Shown one piece after another: positions 41,611-52,600 of a stretch of 64,000 nucleotides of DNA. A program made the position numbers and the translations under genes. Location of the stretch: NCBI RefSeq assembly GCF_965638725.1, contig NC_134982.1, forward strand, positions 2,976,001 through 3,040,000. Direction: 5' to 3'. This DNA is from Aptenodytes patagonicus. Lineage: Eukaryota; Chordata; Aves; Sphenisciformes; Spheniscidae. The notes beneath the pieces are model-generated. The model saw only the letters and a program-made list of their open reading frames with translations. It had not been told where the DNA came from and made no database searches. Numbering within the stretch: position 1 is the first letter of the stretch; each line of letters opens with the position of its first letter.

Positions 41611-44600
41611 CCTCCCAACCCCCCCCCCGCAAACAGCTCTGAGATGGCTGGAAACACTTTTTAAGTCCTCTAGGGTGAAGTCCATCACACAAAGTTCATT
41701 TGAGATTCACCAGTTTATAAAACCTCAGCGTAACCTGTCCTCTCCTCATTCTCCCGTTGACTCTAACCCTTTATCCCCGCTTTCCGCTGTGCCGGCTGCC
41801 GATAGTGCCGGACGTTTTGGTGACCGGCAGTGCAATGGGGACAGAAAATCAGTCTCCTGTGATTGGCATGTGAGGATGACGCAGAAGCACCTTTCATAGT
41901 ACATGATCTTATTTCTCAGAATCGTTTGAATCTCATGAAGAGACTTATGTAAAAATAATGGGAAGGAAAGCTTACGGTGAGCAGAGGTAGCTTTTTAGCT
42001 AAAAACATTGACATAATCTTTTATGGAGATCACAAAATTAGCAAAAAGTGAAGTTTGAAAAACTCAAATACTTTCAGTTCCTCTTTAAATACTCCAGCTG
42101 GGTTACACACTCAGTTCTTGTCCGAGTCGTGAAAAAATGTGTTTCCCAGCAACAAATATTCACATTTTCTCATTTTTACAGTAGGGAAATTGTTCCCGCA
42201 CGGAGTTTAATCAGGAAGGCAAGGACTCTACATGGCTCTCCATCCCACGCCATCAGAGATCCCGCCACGGCGGCTGCGTTCACTGGAGCGCTCACGTGTG
42301 AGGGTTTGCAGTTTAGACCTTGCCATAGCGCTAGACACAGAATTTGATTTCTACCGTACTTCAGTACTCTGCTGAGCAGGTACTATAGGAAACGCTGCAC
42401 CGACCCCGAAGCTGTGACTGGCAGCCATTTCAAGCCCCACGCTCCGCTCCGCTCCGTCAACCCTGATTTGCTGGGAGGGGAATTTTGACCACACCACCGG
42501 TCTTACCCCACTTGCGGACGTGGTGACCGAGGACAGCCAGGTAGGACGTAGGTGACGAAACCCTGAAAGATGCCCGGTTAGCTCTCCTGTGATATTTCAC
42601 TGTAGTTACAAGATACGGCTAAAGCAACTCGAAGATGTTTTGGTCTCTGGATCCCAGTGAAAGGTTGGCACCTAAAACCAGATGAGGCTCTGGGGCTGTG
42701 TCCAGCACAGGACTTAAACCAGTAGCTCCAGAGGGACAGGAATACTGGCAGCACCGCGTACCGGCAAGCCCGGGCAGGAGGACAGAGCCTTCTCAGTCAA
42801 ACCTGGAGCGTGCAGGGAGGAGAAGGAGGAGAAGGTTGCTGAGCAGAGCATTGGCGGGTCAGCTCTTGGGGCAGGGAGGTAGGGAAGGACCACAGGCAGC
42901 TTTTCAGAAATAAGTGCAGTTTCAATGGCCGGATCCACCAAACTGTGTAAATGTGCTTCTGGGACAGCCCTAAGATACACTGTCCGTGTTCATGATGATC
43001 TTTTCATGCTGGGATTATTCACCCCTCCTTCAAGCTGTGCTCCCTTTTTGTGGTTACTCTTTGCCCTTTCAAGGTTGAGAGAAAGAAAGGAGAGTAACAT
43101 CTCCTCTACTTGCCCGTGGGTGTGGAGAGAGGAGAGCAGCTGACCTTCTCTCCCACTCCCTTCCGCTGTGCGGGTTGGGGGTGAAAAAGAGCATTTGCCT
43201 GATAGCGTCTGGCTCAGACGCGGTCGGGGAAGGACTCTGGTCCTTGCACTTCTACATTTAAACCACAACGACCAAGCACAACCCGTGCCCACAGCTGATG
43301 CCACCAGCCAAGGCCAAACGTAGACCCGTCCCATCAGCTGGCTCCTTTATTCACTCAGAAAGTTCACAGGTGTCTTTTCAGCTCCTAATATTTGAAAGCT
43401 GACCAGCGACTCCTGGGCTCCAGCTCAAAACTTCTCAGCGCTCACACGAAGCTCAGCGTTGATTAAACATTAAGAATTACTCATCTCCCAATGATGCGCC
43501 AACACCAGAAGCTTGCGTCTTGCTGCCACGCAGTTCCATGGGGAGACACACGGCTGCAACAGAAACACGTGCTTTATTACAGACGACCCCGAAGAACGCC
43601 GCTAGTCAACGCCGCTTACAGCTGCACGATGAAAACATCTGCAGGACTCTAAGGCTGCAGAACTTACTACCAGTGCAAATTCAAATTAATCACGAAGGTG
43701 AGAGGTGAGAGCCAAGACGTGAGGCTGCTTTCTCGGGGGAAACGGCACATTCCTGCTGCAGCTGGGGCTCCGCACCAAGACACGAGGTGCCGGCTGGCAG
43801 GTATCGGCTGTGACACACGGCTGAAGGAAAGGCTTTATTTTTAACTTGTATTTTTAACGTACGTTAGCATAAATTCTGAGCTCTGCTACTCACGCGAAGC
43901 ATGTCAATGGAGGCATGTTTGTGTGACTCTCCTATCCCTATACCTCACTCAGCCAGTCACGTGGATCTGAGCAAACAGCAAATCCTTCCAAAAAATGAAT
44001 AAAAGTACCCAAAAGACATAAAAACCAGGAGTCATGATTTCCCTAAGCAGGTATTTTGAAGATTACCTGAAGGCGCTGGCAGGAAGGATTAGAAGGGAGC
44101 ATGACCAGAGGAACCTGAAACGGTCTGGAGCGTAACCGGCGAGGAAACCCCGGGGGGAATTCAGAACCAGAGAGGAACTGGCAACTTCTCAGACGCCCAG
44201 CCTGGGAAGCCCCGGGCATCTCTGGGGGGGTGAAAGACTTTAGATCCTGTAGAAGGAAGTGACCAGGTGTGCCCAAGTGCTGGCTCATGCAGCCACCACG
44301 ATCCCGCACAAAAGGAATAGGCAGCCACTGCAGGAAAAGTTTTGTCCTTTAAGAGTGGTGGGGGTGACTTTGGTTCCCTTAAAGTCAGTTAATTTTTCTT
44401 CTGGAAGAAGAAGTAAAAGGTTGCTTTTGTACAAAGAAAAGGGGGAATTGTTCACCAGCTGATTATCAGCCAACTTCTTACACTTCCTTGAAGAGCAGAA
44501 AGGCTCTACTGTCCTGGCCGGATTTTCCCACCACAGGTTTTGCTCCTGAAAAAATGGCCCTGCTTTGCCGAGTTGCTTTAACTCATCACTTCGCTCATTC

Positions 44601-45064
44601 CCAGCCCTTCCCTCGTGCCGACGCTAGCGTTCTTGCAGCTGAGCCAAGGCAGGTCAAGCCCAAGGAGCCACGTCACCCTGTTACTAGGGTTTAGCTACAT
44701 GAGCTGTATCTTTGTGCTGACCTGTCTGAACGGGGAGAGAGAGGAGAAGGCGACTCCAACCCTTTTTGTGGCTGGCTGCACTCCATTTAAAGCGGTTTGA
44801 AACCTCGGCCCACATCTAAAGCTCTGACTTTTGTGCAGTTGTTGACACCCGAGTGTCAAGTGGGGCTTTTTCCTGGAAAGTTCCTTGGCTGTTCCTTAGA
44901 GAGAGGCTTCAGGAAGGAGAATCCAAGCCAGCAAACCCAGGACAGACCATATGCTATATATATCCTATATATATTCCCCCAGTGAGGAAACCCTGGAGAG
45001 CAACGCAGCGACCAGGATCCCCTTTGGCATATAAGTTAAGGAGAACCTGTTTTTTCATCTAACG

Positions 45065-45250
45065 TTAATGTAAAATAAGCTCAAAGTCACAAGACATCCG
45101 TCGTGCCTTTGGACTAACATTAGCTTTTTCAGGAGGAAATCTTTTCAAAGCTGGTGGAGGGTCGTCACAAAAAACATTAATAGGAGGATTGGAGGATCCA
45201 CGCACCCCCTGTATTTTTTTAGATGGAAGTGCTGCACGTTTGTACACTGT
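45065..45250 (-). CDS. Unrecognised gene, putative last exon B (61 codons and stop)
   Basis: It starts after AATATAG with codons ACA GTG TAC AAA and stays open to TAA at 45067-45065. Its composition (P, K, R, S, D rich) is more protein-like than nearby frames. Confidence 0.42.
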   Translation of the reverse strand, partial: TVYKRAALPSKKIQGVRGSSNPPINVFCDDPPPALKRFPPEKANVSPKARRMSCDFELILH

Positions 45251-45842
45251 CTATATTTATTCATTATACATAAAACTGACCTGTGGTTTTGTGTAAATGT
45301 TAAGACTGAGGCAACATTTCCCGTTAAACACCCCATAAAATATTAGGCAAAACTGTACTATACCAAGAAGTTCAGCCCTCCCAACACTTAAATACGAGTT
45401 TTCAGGGGGAAAAGCCACAGTTCCCAGCAGTGAAGTTGTCTCCCTCTCCCAAACATCCCAAAGACTAAGTCACAATAGGATGACAGTGTAAGTCTCTACT
45501 GAAATAAACTCAAGAGATCCCAGTTCAAGCACTACCGCGGTGGCAGAACACATACTGCAGTGTGTAAATGCTGCGTATCATACAGCTTTGATCGTGCAAC
45601 GATCCCATCGCCGATACCTGAAGTAATTGCACTGCAAATTGCAATGGAATGAGAACAAGCTTTACAGTCAACTTTAAACATTGACCTTTCTTCCTTTGGA
45701 TCATTTTTTTCAACTTATCAGCCAAGTCCTGACGATCCTGCAAGAAAGCAAAGTTCGTGGCAGTATCTGCGTTCCCGGGCTTCAAAGCTTCAGCAACGGC
45801 TTTTTCCTGTGACTCCTTTGGGGGCAGTGAACTTGAAGCCAT
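45065..45842 (-). CDS. Possible small two-exon gene, unrecognised, divergent from CFAP53
   Basis: Exon A (45842-45618) opens with ATG and reads MASSSLPPKESQEKAVAEAL onward for 75 codons to a phase-0 donor (CAG then GTATCG). Exon B (45250-45065) follows a TATAG acceptor and reads 61 codons to TAA, with INVFCDDPPPALKRFPPEK and PKARRMSCDFELIL. The joined protein is 136 aa, charged, with a lysine-rich helix-like stretch (LADKLKKMIQRKK) and a proline-rich basic C-terminal part. Amino-acid composition looks protein-like, and the ATG lies about 750 bp from the CFAP53 start, across a CpG island, as in divergent gene pairs. I do not recognise the family. Exon A might end earlier, or exons may be missing between the two; it could also be a pseudogene or chance. 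Confidence 0.42.
45618..45842 (-). CDS. Unrecognised gene, putative exon A (75 codons)
   Basis: ATG at 45842-45840, phase-0 end at CAG before GTATCG. The last 20 codons are hydrophobic (KLVLIPLQFAVQLLQ), unlike the charged start, so the true donor may lie earlier. Confidence 0.4.
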
Positions 45843-46320
45843 CGCTGATCCACAGCCAATGTTTTACTTCCCATTTTCCTCCACCCCGGGCAGCTCCGGA
45901 GCCTGTCCAACGGCAGGACACGTACCAGAGGCGGCCTCTACGGGGGGGGACGGGGGGGTGGGCTGCCCGTCCCGCGCAGTGGGGTCCACGCAGCCACCTG
46001 CGGGCACAGGGAACCCATTCTCGCCATTAAACTCGGATCTTCCTTTCACGCCCTCATTAACTCAAAACTTTTTCACTCTTGTGCCCATCTGTGCCGGCCT
46101 CTGCTCCCACCAGACGCCAACGGCACTTCGCAGCGAGGTAACGTTACACTGACGGGGGGCACCAGGGGGCTGGGCCCTGGGGGGCCCTGACTGACGCGCG
46201 GCAGGGACGGGGCCCTTGTGTGCTCCGTCACCCTCGGAGGACCCGCGGCTCCACAGCTCAGCGCCCACACGCCTGCCCCGCGGTGGCTGCGGCCCGGCAG
46301 CGCTGGCGCAGCGTGTGCGG

Positions 46321-46346
46321 GCCGGGGCCGGGGCCGGGGCCGGGCC
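46321..46346. repeat. (CCGGGG)n hexamer repeat
   Basis: About four tandem GGGGCC-type units in the promoter of CFAP53. Confidence 0.85.
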
Positions 46347-46401
46347 CCCCTCCCGGCGCCATGACAGCCCCACCTCCTCCCTCAGCCCTCCCGCGCAGGC
46401 T

Positions 46402-46412
46402 ACGCATGCGCA
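46402..46412. promoter_or_regulatory. NRF1-like site
   Basis: ACGCATGCGCA is close to the NRF1 consensus; it is about 190 bp upstream of the CFAP53 ATG. Confidence 0.45.
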
Positions 46413-46520
46413 ACACCGCGCGACCGCTTCCCCCACCACCACCCCAAACCCCCCCCGCACTTCCCTTCTGCGCTTGCGCCGGACGGGGTTGCCGCGCGCG
46501 CGGCCCCGGCGTCATGAGGT

Positions 46521-46528
46521 CACTTCCG
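46521..46528 (+). promoter_or_regulatory. ETS/GABP-type site
   Basis: CACTTCCG contains the reverse of the ETS core CGGAAG, just upstream of the X-box. Confidence 0.4.
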
Positions 46529-46537
46529 CCGCCGTGC

Positions 46538-46551
46538 GTTGCTATAGCAAC
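46538..46551. promoter_or_regulatory. RFX X-box of CFAP53
   Basis: GTTGCTATAGCAAC is a perfect 14-bp palindrome and fits the X-box (two GTTGC half-sites in inverted order, short spacer) bound by RFX factors in ciliary gene promoters. It lies 46 bp before the CFAP53 ATG, at the usual distance. The motif is seen directly; RFX control is inferred from family knowledge. Confidence 0.8.
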
Positions 46552-46597
46552 GGGCGACGCGTCGGGGGAGGCCCCGCTCGCTGGCACGGCCGCGGCT

Positions 46598-46657
46598 ATG
46601 GAGGCGCGGCGGCGGCCGCGGGAGGTGACCGGGCCGGTCCCGCACTCCTTGGCGCTG
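46598..46657 (+). CDS. CFAP53: CFAP53 exon 1 (residues 1-20)
   Basis: ATG in a CpG island; encodes MEARRRPREVTGPVPHSLAL; donor GTGAGG, phase 0. The first residues differ from human MYSQRF.., so the start is good but not proven. Confidence 0.85.
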
Positions 46658-49600
46658 GTGAGGGACGGCGCCGGCGCGGGTGGGGTCCACTCAGCTCCCG
46701 GGCGGTGCGGGGTCCTTGGGGCGGGCACCCCAACCCGGTGCCGGTTGGGGCAGGGCCCTCTGAGAGGAGCCGGGAGCGGTGCGGGGTGGGGTTCCCGGCG
46801 GAGCCCGTCGCGGTGCGGGTTGAGGGCCTCGGGAGGACCCGCCGCCGTCCGTTGCGGGTCCCCGGGGGAGCCGGTCCGACTGTACCCGCGCGGGGCGAGG
46901 TCGCTCCTTTGCGGGGACGCGGGCCCCGCGTGTGCGCGGTGGGGTGCGGCAGCGTGCGAGGAGGCGCTCGGAGCCCCGGGGAGCTGTGCCGGAGAGGGAG
47001 GCGGCCGGAGGTTACCCGCGGTGAGAACGCTTGTTCGGTGTGCGTAAAGCGGGCCATAACCATCCCCTCGGGTGAATAGGGTAAGGCGTAAACCGCAGCC
47101 GGGGCCACAGACAAGTGCTGGCACCTGAAGCCATTTCATGCTCCCGTACTGGTGTGGTGCTCCTCAAGGTGAGGCTTGTCGGGATTGACCCCTAATTAGC
47201 CTGAACTCTCATCATTTGGTGTTACGTGCTTATTTGGTCATCAATTCAACTATAAAAAAAACCACCGCAGAATAGCTGATTACATTTTCACCACTGATAA
47301 CACGCTTTCTCTTACAGAGAGCCAAGCCTCCTAAAGAACAAACAAGTGAAGCTTTTGTCTTGGCCCGCAGACAGAAAGAAAAGGAACTCCTCGAATATGC
47401 TGATTTCTTAAAGCTGTACAACCAGCATCGCACCGTCTATGAGTGGCAGCAACGCAGCGAACAAAAATGGCTGCACAGCGTCGTGCGGAGAAAGGTGGAC
47501 GCGACAGTGCAGGAGTATCTGGCAGGGACTGATGAGAGACGGGAGAGGTAGCAAACAAGTAGCTAATACCAATATCTGCCCTGTTTTCAACTGAACTCTG
47601 TGCTTAGAGGAGTGATTGTGGGAAAAACACTCAGCTGAGCTCAACTCTGTACATTACGCTGCGCGTTGCGGCATGGTATTTGTTATTCATCGTAACAGAA
47701 AGCATAGGCGTGCTTAACTGGCGGTCAAGCAGCAACGCTGAGCAAACAGTAGCCTTTGGGCTCTTGTTGCTAGTACTAGCCACTGAGCCAATCACTAGAG
47801 ATACGTATTCAAACACAGTAACTAGTACAGTTTAGGCGGCATTTAGAGCCTTGTCTGTCAAATGCGAGATAAAAGTAGTAGTATGGCACTTTCGTTGCTT
47901 GATATTTTTTTTTTAAAGAGAATGAAGAGTACTTTGATAAAAGTGTCAGAAGCTCTAATTGTTGGGTGTAACTGAGGGTTTTGTTGCAACCTTGTTAAGT
48001 TAATGTTTAGGTCCTACAAGTAATACTTTGCAGCACAGGCAGTTGAAAGAAATGAAAATTTGTCAGAAGCCTGTCAAAAATAGTAAAGATGAGGCTTATT
48101 GCTGTCTTGTAAAGAACAGAATTGTGCTGTGTTGTTCTTAGGAAAAAAAAAATCGTATAGTTTAATTTCTCAGTTCCACTTTTCTTTAAAGTGACTTTGG
48201 AGCTGTGAAAGTCGTCAGTTTGGTGTCCCGGTCTGATGTATCTTCATAGGACAGGAGTTGTACATCAATGGCACAGAATCACTGAGGTTGGAAGGAACCT
48301 CCTGATATCTAGTTCAAGCCCCTTGCTCAAGCAGGCTCACCTAGAGCAGGTTGCCCAGGACTCTGTTGAGTTTTGCTTATCTCCACGCATGGAGATTCCA
48401 CCATCTCTGTGGGCAACCTGTTCCAGTATTTGACCACCCTCACAGTAAAGGAAAAAAAAAGTGTTTTCTTATGTTCAGGTGGAATTTCACATGTTTTAAT
48501 TTGTGCCCATTGCCTCTTGTCCTGTCACTGGGCACTACTGAGAAGAAGCTTCTCCCGTTTCTGCGTTCCCTCCCTTCAGGTATTTATATACATTGTAAGA
48601 TCTCCCTGAACCTTCTCTTCTCCAGGCTGAACAGTGCCAGCTCTCTCAGGAGAGAGAGGTCTTTAGGAGAGGTTCTCCCTGTAGGAGAGATGCTCCAGTC
48701 CCTTAATCATCTTCGTGGCCCTTCCACTAAGTCTGTATCTTTCTTGCACTGGGGAGCCCAGGGTTCGACCCAGCACTCCGGATGAGATCTCATCAGAGCT
48801 GAGAGGAAGGATCACCTCCCTTTGACCTGCTGGCAGTGCTCTTCCCCATGCAGCCCAAGATGCTGTTGGCCTTCTTTGCCGCAAGGGTGCGTTGCTGGCT
48901 TATGTTCAGCTTGTCTGCCAGGATCCCCCCCCCCCAAGTCATTTTCTGCAGAGCCGCTTTCCAGCCAGACGGCCGCCAGCGTGTACCAATGCATGGGGTA
49001 ATTCCTCCCCAGGTGCAGGATTTTTGTTGAACCTCAAGGGGTTTGTGTTTATTTAGCTGCTTAAGATCCCCATGCTGTCTTAGCAGGGAGACTCGGCTCG
49101 GTACATGGTGAAGAGAGTGCAATTCAGTTTCCAGAATTAGTAGGTCTTTGGCTTTGCTCCTGTAACTCCCACCAGCAGTGCCAGCGTAGGTCCATGGCAC
49201 TATTGCTCACGCAGTAGCAGGGGCATCCCGTTGCGTAAAAGTGAGAGTGACTTCCCAGAGGCCGCTGTGGCATTAGGGCTGGAATTAGTGAGTCTCTGGA
49301 TTCCTTAGACCCCAGGTTTCTTACTGCTAGGATTAATAGAGAGGTAAAGGGTGGTGTGTTTAAAAATTGCCAACTTGACATAATTTTCTCATCAAAGATC
49401 TTTCAGGATGAGGTGGTTTACGGAGTGATGCTAAAATAACAAAAGGTAGTTTGAGAGAAGATACAATTATAGCTGCATAGAGAAGGGTGGGTAAATACCA
49501 GGGAGGGATTATGCTGAAGGATAACAATAGGTCAAGATCAAATGGATATCAGCTGGTGACAAATGTAGTCTGGAAATTAGAAGAATTTGCTTAATGGGGG

Positions 49601-52600
49601 ACTGAAGTTGTTAAGCAGCATTGGAAATGGATTTGTAAGATAAGGAGCTTAAATCGTGCCAGGACAGAATCACTCATGTTGTGCTGTAAGATCCCCTCTG
49701 TGGGCACAACAGGAGCGATCCCCAAGTTAAAATTTGATGTTCCCTTGGTTGTTCCTTTCTGAAAGGAGCCCGGTACCCATTTTGCACTCATAACAAATAA
49801 ACTTGAACTTCATCCTTCAACGGAAGGATTGTTTTAGCTTTTATTTAAATGTTTTCATTACAGGCTTCGTGAGCTTCTGGAGGCAGAGGAAAGTAGGTAC
49901 TTAGCTGAGATGGAGTCACTTAAAGAAACGGTACTGGAGAAACAAGAGAAAATGAGGAAGCAAGCAAAATTACTGGAAGAGAAGAGAGAAAAAGAGAGAC
50001 AACAGCTGGTGGCTGAAAAACGAGAGCAGCAATTCAGGTATCTTACAAAATAGAATTTGGGTGAAGTAAATACAAAGAGGCAATTTAACAAGAAGGTGGC
50101 AATAATAAACTGAGGAAGGAAAGATGAATGTGATTGAAATGATAAAACAAACAAACAAAAAAAAGAAGGTGGTTTGGATAGAGGCATATGAGCTTTGCCA
50201 GAAGTTGAAAGGCCTCAGCTACGTTGCATGCAGTGGAGCAGAGTATAGTGTTTTTCTGACTTTCGATGAAGGGGGTGAATTTCATCCAGGGATCCAAATT
50301 TGCAATGCTTTTTCAATAGAGATGAAGGCAACAGGTACAGAGAACTGTACTGCCTCCGTTAGTTGATTTAAGTGTTGAGATACCATGAAAACATTCTTCC
50401 AAGTGTAGCGCGAAACTCCTTGTCCTGTATGAGCATCCCTGCACTTTCACCTGCCAAGTCAGCTGTTTTTGTAATTCTTTGTTCTGGCGCATAGTTCTAT
50501 TTCAGCTTTATACTATTGGAGTGAAAAGGGTTCATGGAAGGTTAATTTGGCCTAAATCATGCTTATTAAGCTAATACATGAAAGATTCTTGAAAAGTTAA
50601 GATTGTCCAAAAAGTCAGTGTTTTTATTTATTGCGTACTTTTCAAGAGTACCAGCCAAAGCTAAGGTTTTAATGCAGCCTGAAGTTCTGTGCCAGGTCTT
50701 CCTAGATACGGAGCTTGTCAGCATCTTTTGAAGTCATTAAGATTTGCAGGTGCTTGTCAAGCCCTGAGGCCTTGGCATGAAATCTGACTTGTTCAATTCT
50801 TGGAAATCTGGTTTTCTGAGGAAGGGATGAAAATAATATTAATGTAACTTAATTGTAATCATTTGAAGTGTCTCTTCCCAGCCTCCCACAGTGCTGTGGA
50901 AATCCACAACACCTGCTTCTCAGTGTGCAGAGGCTGGGGATAAAAATCAACACTTGCTTTCACTTGTGCATAAACTCTAATTAACTACTTTCACAGATAA
51001 ATGTGGGGTTTATTGACTGAGACAGGTGTTAAGGCAGTGTGTGCACTTCTAAATTCACATGCTGGCTTTAAAATATGGCCCTCCAATTTACAGTTCCTAG
51101 TTTGTTCTCTACCCTTCATGCAAAGTGGTTGAAATTCATGTCTAAAATTGTTTAGAGGAGACGCTGCTGGAGTGCCTTTTATTTTGTACTTGTAGCTTGT
51201 CTTACATGCTAAGGAGAAGGGATTCGGCTTGTGGTTTAGACACCTAAAGGTAGGTGTCTAAGTGTTGGTATCTATATTCACTGGGAATCTGAAATCGTGT
51301 TCTACTCAGTAGATCCTCATTGAGGTCAGGACAGTTAAAGGAACCTAATGTCATCCTCAAGTAGGCATATACTGGTCTGCCAGTTGAACTGCACCCTAGC
51401 CTCCACTGACTGCATTAATTAGGTTCTCATTAATTAGAATGGGAATTTAGCTCACATGTGGATTCCTGTTCAGATGCCTAATTTTAGATATTTTAATTGC
51501 AAAATGAATCCCACCAGTGAATCTCATCATCTGGTGATACATACTTGGACTTTCATGCTGCAGTTGCCTGTCTTAATGTCTCAGGTCCTCTTTTTTTCCC
51601 AGTACAACCCTATTGAGATATGGTTCGCTCAGTCTCACGGGACCGTTCCCATCATCCTTCTACCTTTCCCAGTCTGCTTTTGGATCTAGGCAATATTCAT
51701 ACCACTGGAGCTTTACTGGTGGCGTTCTGCTGGCTGCAGTTCTTCAGAGGATTTAGAGGCAGTGGAATCATCTTTCTTCACAGCTGTTGTGAGTGGCAAT
51801 CTTTGAGTATCTTTGCAAATGAATCTTCATCCTACAGTGCACAGAGTCTTTCTCTTTGAGTATCCTGATGTAATGGAAATACATTTCCATAGTCAGCTCT
51901 TCCCTCTGTTCCTCTAGCTCTGTCTCTTTCTACTTTTAAATTAAGGTCCCTATAAAAAACCCAAAACTTTAATAACACCAGCTGACAACAGTTCACCTTG
52001 TCTGTTGATCTCTGCTTCGAAAGACAGGTATCTTTCTTCATCTATATGCTTAGTAATATTTTAAAGTCTTTTCTTCTCTGTCCTTCTCCAATGAGAAAGG
52101 AAGTCGTTACTGTGGCGATCGATTCTGATCAGATTAGTAACTTCTAATATCTGAATCTGCATGTATTTGTCTTTAAGTAGCCCCAAATCTTTTCCTCCCC
52201 CTGCTGTTAGCTGTTACTCTTCCTCCTAAACCATCCTGCTCCGTGCAGAGCAGGTATATTATATAATAATATATCTAGTATATTAGGTACATTATAAAAC
52301 AGATGCAAAAACAGAAATTAAAAGAGGGTGAGGTAAACATGAAATAAATAACATGAAAAATAAAAATAGTGTTTATTAATGGTACAAAACATATTTTCTT
52401 CCCGTGCCCCAATGGATTGTCTTGCACACCCCACTTTGTGCCCTAGAGCAACGGTCTCCACCCAGAGGAGCCCTGGGAGGTCCTTTCAGTAACAGGTGGA
52501 TATGCACATGATTTTCTCTTTGCCTGTGAGTTTACAACTATTTTGAATGTCTTTCTGAAACCTAATACAGACTTCTTTATATTTCTTTTAACTTTAAGCA

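Larger units (their letters stand above)
38621..45064. other. Gene-poor interval between tetraspanin and the divergent ORF pair
   Basis: No coding exon is recognised. It contains two decayed CR1 pieces (39080-39225 and about 41275-41610), a 25-T run, a 9-bp hairpin at 40184-40207 and an AT-rich patch at 44954-44980. Confidence 0.6.
45843..46597. promoter_or_regulatory. CpG-island promoter shared by CFAP53 and the divergent ORF
   Basis: CpG-dense from about 46130, continuing into CFAP53 intron 1 (to about 47050). It contains an NRF1-like ACGCATGCGCA (46402-46412), an ETS-type CACTTCCG (46521-46528), the X-box (46538-46551) and a CCGGGG repeat. Long open frames on both strands here are GC artefacts. 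Confidence 0.7.

Noticed and set aside
46216-47139. Open frames of 275-293 codons on both strands across the CFAP53 promoter and intron 1
   Set aside because: They arise from very high GC content with few stop codons, overlap each other in several frames, have arginine/proline/glycine-rich composition, and run across the real exon 1 and its donor.
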